Positions 6,149 through 9,514 of a stretch of 9,514 bases of DNA are shown piece by piece; within the stretch, counting starts at the first letter, position 1; each line of letters begins with the position of its first letter. The stretch is from Deltaproteobacteria bacterium (GTDB lineage: Bacteria > Desulfobacterota > Desulfobacteria > Desulfobacterales > JAUVVS01). The translations under genes were made by a program, and so were the position numbers. Where the stretch lies: contig JAUVVS010000042.1 of NCBI GenBank assembly GCA_030604545.1, positions 1-9,514 of the forward strand. Direction: 5' to 3'. Below the pieces are notes generated by a model, which was given only the letters and a program-made list of their open reading frames with translations, did no database searches and was not told the origin of the DNA.

Positions 6149-6985
6149 ATGAAAAAGAAAACTGATTTGTCAAATCAACAATTGTGGCGATTTTTCGTTC
6201 TAACATTTTTACTCAGTTGGCTCATGTGGTTGCCTGGTTTGTTAATTACAAACAATTTGTTTAACCCTAGTCAAACATTAAGTACAATAACTAATGTTTT
6301 GAAATGGGTAGCCGGTATGGGGCCATCTCTAGCCGCCATTTTTTTGATATTTAGACGCGATGGGAAAATAGGAGTAAAAAAATTATTCGGCAAAGTCTTG
6401 AATACAAGACTCGGATACTGGTATTTCCCCATATTTTTATTACTACCTATTACACTTGTTCTTGCTCATTTATTGAATATTTTTTTCTTTAATGCATCGT
6501 TTCCCAAAACCGGTCTTTTGGCAGAACCCTGGTGGATCCCAGTATTATTTGTCATATTTTTTATTATGCAATTTTCAGAAGAATTGGGCTGGAGAGGTTA
6601 TGCATTAGATCGTCTTCAGAAAAAATGGAATGCTCTTTTTTCAAGTATTTTACTTGGTAGTATTTGGGGTATTTGGCACATACCTATGTTTTTAATAAAT
6701 GGATTTGGGCAACATGATAACCATCTGCCATTTGGACAATTTTTTTTAACAATTGTTTTAGTTTCAGTATTAATTACATGGTTTCAAAATAATACAAAAG
6801 GTAGCCTGATTCCTGCATTTATTGTCCATGCATTGATAAATCTTTCAGGTGAAGTACTGCCTTTAATAGAAAAGAACAATGAAATTCAAGGTGACTTCAC
6901 GGTATGGATAATTACAAATATATTACTTTTTTTATCTGTAATTATAATAGTATTATTCTGGGGCTATAAAAAATTGGCTCGTTAA
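6149..6985 (+). CDS. CPBP (CAAX/Abi-type) intramembrane metalloprotease
   Basis: This is a multi-pass membrane protein of 278 residues counted from ATG 6149. A TTG at 6107 would add 14 polar residues; neither start has a strong ribosome site, and ATG 6149 puts the first helix at a normal position (WRFFVLTFLLSWLMWLPG, about 13-30). The CPBP motifs are all present: EELGWRG with Glu144, Glu145 and Arg149 (EExxxR); WGIWH with His177; and HALIN with His227 and Asn231. These form the intramembrane glutamate/histidine active site of the family, whose members include CAAX-processing endopeptidases and bacteriocin-immunity proteins. The substrate here is unknown. The stop is followed after about ten bases by an attC-like site, so the gene is plausibly an integron cassette. 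DNA is strongly AT-rich and unlike the next gene, fitting separate origins. Confidence 0.93.
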   Translation: MKKKTDLSNQQLWRFFVLTFLLSWLMWLPGLLITNNLFNPSQTLSTITNVLKWVAGMGPSLAAIFLIFRRDGKIGVKKLFGKVLNTRLGYWYFPIFLLLPITLVLAHLLNIFFFNASFPKTGLLAEPWWIPVLFVIFFIMQFSEELGWRGYALDRLQKKWNALFSSILLGSIWGIWHIPMFLINGFGQHDNHLPFGQFFLTIVLVSVLITWFQNNTKGSLIPAFIVHALINLSGEVLPLIEKNNEIQGDFTVWIITNILLFLSVIIIVLFWGYKKLAR

Positions 6986-6994
6986 TAATTGGCC

Positions 6995-7067
6995 ATATAA
7001 CGAATCGGCTTTGCACCTGACATTTTTCCGCTGTGCTCCAAAATGCAGGTGAACTCAACTGTTAGCG
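6995..7067 (+). other. attC-like integron recombination site, upstream copy
   Basis: ATATAAC (6995-7001) and GTTAGCG (7061-7067) stand as the outer boxes, with TAAC/GTTA complementary. Inside, CACCTGACATTTT (7014-7026) pairs with AAAATGCAGGTG (7040-7051) over 12 base pairs, leaving one unpaired A at 7020. A bulged base on one strand of the folded stem is the hallmark of attC sites. The total of 73 bases is within the usual attC range. The site follows a + strand gene directly, as expected for the 3' end of a cassette. The R' box fits GTTRRRY imperfectly at its sixth base. Confidence 0.75.
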
Positions 7068-7106
7068 TGCCACATTCGGATGTGTGGTTAATGCCTTTTG
7101 AGAGTT

Positions 7107-7113
7107 AAGGAGG
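7107..7113 (+). promoter_or_regulatory. Perfect Shine-Dalgarno site that fixes the MBL start
   Basis: AAGGAGG lies six bases before ATG 7120. This rules out the TTG at 7114, which touches it. Confidence 0.85.
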
Positions 7114-7119
7114 TTGAAG

Positions 7120-7797
7120 ATGAGAGTTAATATCCATCCAATTACGCTAGGGTTTGATTACTGCTATGTCATCCAAGGTGAAGGGGTCATCATGATCGAT
7201 GGCGGAGCCCCAAAGCAAGCAAAACGCTTCATGGAAGCCATTGAAAGACTTTCAGTAAAACCTGAGGAGATCAAACTAATTGTGATCACTCATGGACATT
7301 GGGATCATATTGGATCAGCCAAGGATATCAAAGAGATCACAGGGGCCAAAATTGCCATGCACCAGCAGGAAAAGGACTGGCTTGAGAAGTCTTTAAAGCC
7401 GCTGCCTCCAGGGGTGACTCTCTGGGGTCGCATATTTGCCAAGACGATGGCGATGTTTATGCCTTTGGTCCATATCCCCGCAACCGATGTCGATGTGGTA
7501 CTGGGAGATGAAGAGCTTTCGCTATCAGAATACGGGATTCCAGGTAGGGTGATTTATACTCCTGGTCATTCTTCTGGGTCAGTCAGTGTTCTATTGGAAA
7601 CAGGGGATGCTTTCGTAGGAGACTTGGCGATGAACAAGTTCCCACTGCGCTTTAGTCCAGGACTGCCCATCTTCGCTGAAGATTTGCAGAGAGTAAAAGA
7701 GAGTTGGAAATTGTTATTGGACCAGGGTGCAGAAACGATTTATCCAGCGCATGGGGAGCCTTTTGCGGCTGACATCATTCGAAAGGCTTTGTTGTGA
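7120..7797 (+). CDS. Metallo-beta-lactamase-fold hydrolase (cassette-borne)
   Basis: The 225-residue protein begins at ATG 7120, directed by an ideal AAGGAGG. It shows the metal-binding set of the MBL superfamily: THGHWDH (His58, His60, Asp62, His63), PGH (His150), GD (Asp168) and a late HGEP (His201). That set supports a dinuclear zinc or iron hydrolase. There is no signal peptide, so it acts in the cytoplasm. The arrangement resembles glyoxalase II-like or lactonase-like members rather than the periplasmic B1-B3 beta-lactamases; I would not infer antibiotic resistance. It lies between two attC-like sites in the orientation expected for a gene cassette. It is clearly GC-richer than the CPBP gene before it and the oxidoreductase after it, which supports independent acquisition. 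The exact substrate is unknown. Confidence 0.93.
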   Translation: MRVNIHPITLGFDYCYVIQGEGVIMIDGGAPKQAKRFMEAIERLSVKPEEIKLIVITHGHWDHIGSAKDIKEITGAKIAMHQQEKDWLEKSLKPLPPGVTLWGRIFAKTMAMFMPLVHIPATDVDVVLGDEELSLSEYGIPGRVIYTPGHSSGSVSVLLETGDAFVGDLAMNKFPLRFSPGLPIFAEDLQRVKESWKLLLDQGAETIYPAHGEPFAADIIRKALL

Positions 7798-7850
7798 GGG
7801 TGCACTATCAACAAAGCGTCTTGAGATTTGCGGTCTGGTGGGCATAAAAC

Positions 7851-7915
7851 ACATAACAATTCGTTTCACATGACATTTTTCCACTGCGCTCAAAATGTAG
7901 GTGAATTCATGCGAT
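7851..7915 (+). other. attC-like site, downstream copy with degenerate R' end
   Basis: ACATAAC (7851-7857) followed by AATTC has the look of a normal R'' box and spacer. CACATGACATTTT (7867-7879) pairs with AAAATGTAGGTG (7892-7903), leaving an unpaired G at 7872 and one mismatch; TTCAC/GTGAA extends the stem. Much of it matches the site at 6995-7067, including the apex text TGACATTTTTCC and the following CTG-GCTC. The expected GTTA core of the right-hand box is missing (ATGCGATGC instead), so this copy may be inactive or truncated by a later junction. Confidence 0.6.
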
Positions 7916-7934
7916 GCAAGAGAGAGACAGCTTC

Positions 7935-7968
7935 AAAAAAAAGAAAAAAAAAGAAAAAAAAAGAAAAA
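7935..7968 (+). repeat. Phased A-tract, (A9G) tandem
   Basis: The run reads A8-G-A9-G-A9-G-A5, so the A-tracts repeat every ten bases, about one helical turn. Such phasing is known to bend DNA. It lies about 45 bases before ATG 8012 and is followed by TTTATATATG, which could hold a -10-like box. It may act as an upstream activating (UP-like) element or as a slippage-prone tract. Confidence 0.75.
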
Positions 7969-7998
7969 TTTATATATGTAAAAAATAATTTATTTTTA

Positions 7999-8004
7999 AG
8001 AGGT
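7999..8004 (+). promoter_or_regulatory. Ribosome-binding site of the flavodoxin-fold oxidoreductase
   Basis: AGAGGT lies seven bases before ATG 8012 and fixes the start; the N-terminal MKKILIIKSHPKK is the usual opening of this family. Confidence 0.65.
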
Positions 8005-8011
8005 AAATATT

Positions 8012-8593
8012 ATGAAAAAAATATTAATCATTAAATCACATCCCAAAAAAGATAGTTTTTGCAATGCACTTGTCGAAAAATACATTGAAGGAACTAAAAA
8101 ATCGGGGAATAAAATTGAAATAATTGATTTGAAAAATCTTAATCTTGAAAAGTATTTAAAATATGAACATAAAGGAAATCCAAAGCTAAGTCCAGATTTA
8201 CTAGATGCTCAAAAATTAATCAAATGGGCAGATCATTTAGTTTTTGCTTACTCGACATGGTGGGGAACTCCTCCTGCTTTATTGAAAGTTTTTATTGAAA
8301 TTGTCTTTGAATCTGGGTTTGCATACAAATATCCTAAAAGTGGAAAAAGTTTCAAAATAGATAAATTATTAACAGGAAAATCTGCAAGATTGATTGCAAC
8401 TATGGATATACCTCCTTTATTTAACAGCTTGTTCGGTGGGGATTCTGGAGGGAAAATGATGAAAAGGGCTGTTTTGAACTTTTGCGGAGTCAAGCCAGTT
8501 TATAAAAATTATTTTGGTTCTGTAAAACTATCATCTGAAGAAAAGAGGAAAAAGTGGCTAGAGAAGGTTTATGAGATTGGAGTGAATGAATAA
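8012..8593 (+). CDS. NAD(P)H dehydrogenase (quinone), flavodoxin-like fold
   Basis: This 193-residue cytoplasmic protein belongs to the flavodoxin-like fold family of NAD(P)H:quinone oxidoreductases (Flavodoxin_2 type, MdaB/KefF/NQO-like). It opens with a beta strand and phosphate-binding turn, KILIIKSHPKKDSFCNAL, which binds FMN/FAD. The central signature YSTWWGTPPALLKVFIEIVF (about 81-100) followed by SGFAYKY is typical, as is the late FCGVKPVYKNYFG. Such enzymes reduce quinones or electrophiles by two electrons. The gene has a clear ribosome site and follows the phased A-tract. Its end overlaps the next gene by eight bases, so the two are translated together. DNA is very AT-rich, like its downstream partner and unlike the MBL gene. 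Length is complete for the family. Confidence 0.92.
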   Translation: MKKILIIKSHPKKDSFCNALVEKYIEGTKKSGNKIEIIDLKNLNLEKYLKYEHKGNPKLSPDLLDAQKLIKWADHLVFAYSTWWGTPPALLKVFIEIVFESGFAYKYPKSGKSFKIDKLLTGKSARLIATMDIPPLFNSLFGGDSGGKMMKRAVLNFCGVKPVYKNYFGSVKLSSEEKRKKWLEKVYEIGVNE

Positions 8594-9023
8594 AAACAAA
8601 ATGAAAGAAAAAATTATGACTATAAAAAAACATCTCACCACTTATATTATTACATTTGTAATCTGGTTCATTTTCTTGCTATTTGGTTTACCAAGTGATT
8701 ATTATCAAACATGGACATTTAATGCTCAAGTTTGTTTAAGTATTTTTGCTTTTTTTATTATTTTACCTATAACCTATATAGTTCTTCAAAAAGTATGGAA
8801 GCAGAATTATTTTAAAAACTCTCTATGGATAGCCTTTTATGCTTCTCTTCCATTAGCTGTTTACGACTATATCTATGTAGGATTAATAAAAGGATACGGA
8901 CACTCATATATATTTAGCCATTGGTATTTAAGCATTTTTTACCTAATTGTTTTGATAGAAATTCCAATCATTGGATATATAATGGAGAGAAGAAGGCTTA
9001 GAATAAAAGGGAGAGAGAAATGA
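8586..9023 (+). CDS. Four-helix membrane protein of unknown function
   Basis: This is a 145-residue integral membrane protein with four hydrophobic segments at about 19-36, 49-67, 80-100 and 112-133 and a basic C-terminal tail (ERRRLRIKGREK). The start at 8586 overlaps the end of the oxidoreductase gene, with GGAG (8579-8582) only three bases upstream. ATG 8601 or 8616 are alternatives that would not change the membrane part. I recognise no named family; the text LLFGLPSDYYQTW and YASLPLAVYDYIYVGL looks like a conserved hypothetical protein. Its last codons overlap an ATG (ATGA at 9020-9023) that starts a now-truncated dehydrogenase, so the three genes were probably one operon. Confidence 0.85.
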   Translation: MNKNKMKEKIMTIKKHLTTYIITFVIWFIFLLFGLPSDYYQTWTFNAQVCLSIFAFFIILPITYIVLQKVWKQNYFKNSLWIAFYASLPLAVYDYIYVGLIKGYGHSYIFSHWYLSIFYLIVLIEIPIIGYIMERRRLRIKGREK

Positions 9024-9109
9024 AAGCTATTGTATTAAAATATGGAACCCCTGATGTTCTGAATAAGAAATTGTGCGCACGGCAACACTTGGGAATATGG
9101 AAATATTAA
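9020..9109 (+). pseudogene. N-terminal stub of a zinc-type alcohol dehydrogenase / quinone oxidoreductase
   Basis: The ATG overlaps the stop of the membrane protein gene (ATGA) and has the purine-rich ribosome site GGGAGAGAG upstream. The first residues MKAIVLKYGTPDVL match the start of the MDR (zinc alcohol dehydrogenase/quinone oxidoreductase) family. After about 14 codons the resemblance ends; the frame continues with unrelated residues to a stop at 9107-9109. Catalytic and cofactor domains are missing, so this is a non-functional stub left by a rearrangement at about 9060-9067. Confidence 0.75.
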
Positions 9110-9225
9110 AAATGGATAATGAACTGGGAAATATATCTGAAGGTAAATTGGCTGATATGCTATTGATAAAAGATAGTCCTTTTGAAAATATTATGTCGAT
9201 GACATCTCCCACAAAGATCTTTAAA
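9067..9225 (+). pseudogene. C-terminal fragment of an amidohydrolase
   Basis: Starting just after a stop at 9064-9066, this frame reads EIVRTATLGNMEIL followed by ELGNISEGKLADMLLIKDSPFENI (two overlapping pieces of the usual amidohydrolase C-terminal segment, where LG-I-EGK-AD---L--dPl-NI closes the barrel and beta-sandwich). The metal-binding N-terminal barrel is absent. There is no proper start codon with a ribosome site, and the frame runs without a stop into transposase-like sequence. It is therefore a displaced fragment, not a working enzyme. Confidence 0.75.
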
Positions 9226-9514
9226 GAAGACCTAATGGACAAAGAAGTGATCGTTGGGCATGGAGAAAAACGAAAACGTTTTGTCATTGTCAAAAATTTA
9301 AAAAATGAAAAGCATGATCAGAGCAAAAGGGAGAAACTCGTTAAAGTGCTGCAGGAAAGAATCGATCACATCAATAGCCGCAGGAGAAAAACCCATAATA
9401 AGCAGGTGTGTGAACTCAAGTCCCATCGCATATACGGTAAATATGTCAAAGAGCTAAAAGACGGCAGTTTAAAAATCGACCGTATGAAACTGCGTGAAGA
9501 AAGCCGGTATGACG
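9226..9514 (+). mobile_element. IS1634-like transposase fragment, open at the window end
   Basis: The same frame continues with DKEVIVGHGEKRKRFVIVKN, then a charged helix (REKLVKVLQERIDHI), then NKQVCELKSHRIYGKYVK and KDGSLKIDRMKLREESRYD. This order is characteristic of the middle of IS1634-family (IS4-type DDE) transposases, where it precedes the later catalytic region. The N-terminal half of the transposase is missing and the boundary with the amidohydrolase text lies at about 9217-9235, so the exact junction is uncertain by several codons. The reading frame stays open to the last base; the rest of the element would be beyond the window. Base composition becomes somewhat less AT-rich here. 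Confidence 0.78.

Noticed and set aside
6149..6985. An abortive-infection defence gene
   Set aside because: CPBP proteins were once named Abi, but the motifs only support an intramembrane protease; nothing around it suggests a defence system.
7120..7797. Reading the MBL-fold gene as a beta-lactamase resistance cassette
   Set aside because: There is no signal peptide and the overall text is that of generic MBL-fold hydrolases; the fold and the cassette context alone do not show resistance.
7828..8034. A 68-codon + strand open frame
   Set aside because: It runs through the second attC-like site and the A-tract, gives a Lys-rich low-complexity product, and overlaps the well-supported start of the oxidoreductase.
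9027..9293. An 88-codon minus-strand frame
   Set aside because: It is opposite the amidohydrolase and transposase fragments, which have recognisable protein text on the + strand.

Overview
The window looks like an accessory stretch of a chromosome from an uncultured member of the FCB group (Bacteroidota, Calditrichota or a relative). The best clue is a TonB-dependent receptor with an N-terminal carboxypeptidase-regulatory-like domain, followed by a DUF4249-type lipoprotein. Moderate to low GC and many dispersed 9-10-nt-periodic intergenic repeats also fit. The phylum is an inference, because no marker gene is present. All believable genes lie on the + strand.

Layout. (1) 2-886: C-terminal part of a large LuxR/MalT-like regulator, cut by the window start and visibly richer in GC than what follows. 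A gene-poor gap with a possible ORF remnant comes next, then an 81-codon conserved-looking small protein at 1233-1478. (2) 1530-5942: a 4-kb block bracketed by two almost identical ~190-bp repeats in inverted orientation. It holds the receptor (1752-4079), a ~100-bp MITE-like element, the DUF4249 lipoprotein (4225-5139) and a 93-aa small protein (5353-5634). (3) 6149-7930: a CPBP intramembrane protease followed by a folded site resembling an integron attC, then a metallo-beta-lactamase-fold hydrolase followed by a second, related but degenerate attC-like site. This reads as one or two integron gene cassettes without a visible integrase. (4) 7935-9023: a 10-bp-periodic A-tract, a flavodoxin-fold NAD(P)H oxidoreductase and a four-helix membrane protein. 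(5) 9020-9514: a scar in which a 14-codon alcohol dehydrogenase start, an amidohydrolase C-terminal fragment and an IS1634-like transposase fragment are joined.

How the genes work together. The receptor and lipoprotein probably form one outer-membrane uptake unit. The oxidoreductase, the membrane protein and the broken dehydrogenase were probably one operon, because their ends overlap. The CPBP and MBL genes look like independently acquired cassettes. I see no recognisable defence system, CRISPR array, tRNA or rRNA. The most notable content is the structural mosaic: an inverted-repeat-bounded uptake module next to an apparent attC cassette cluster and a multi-gene fusion scar.
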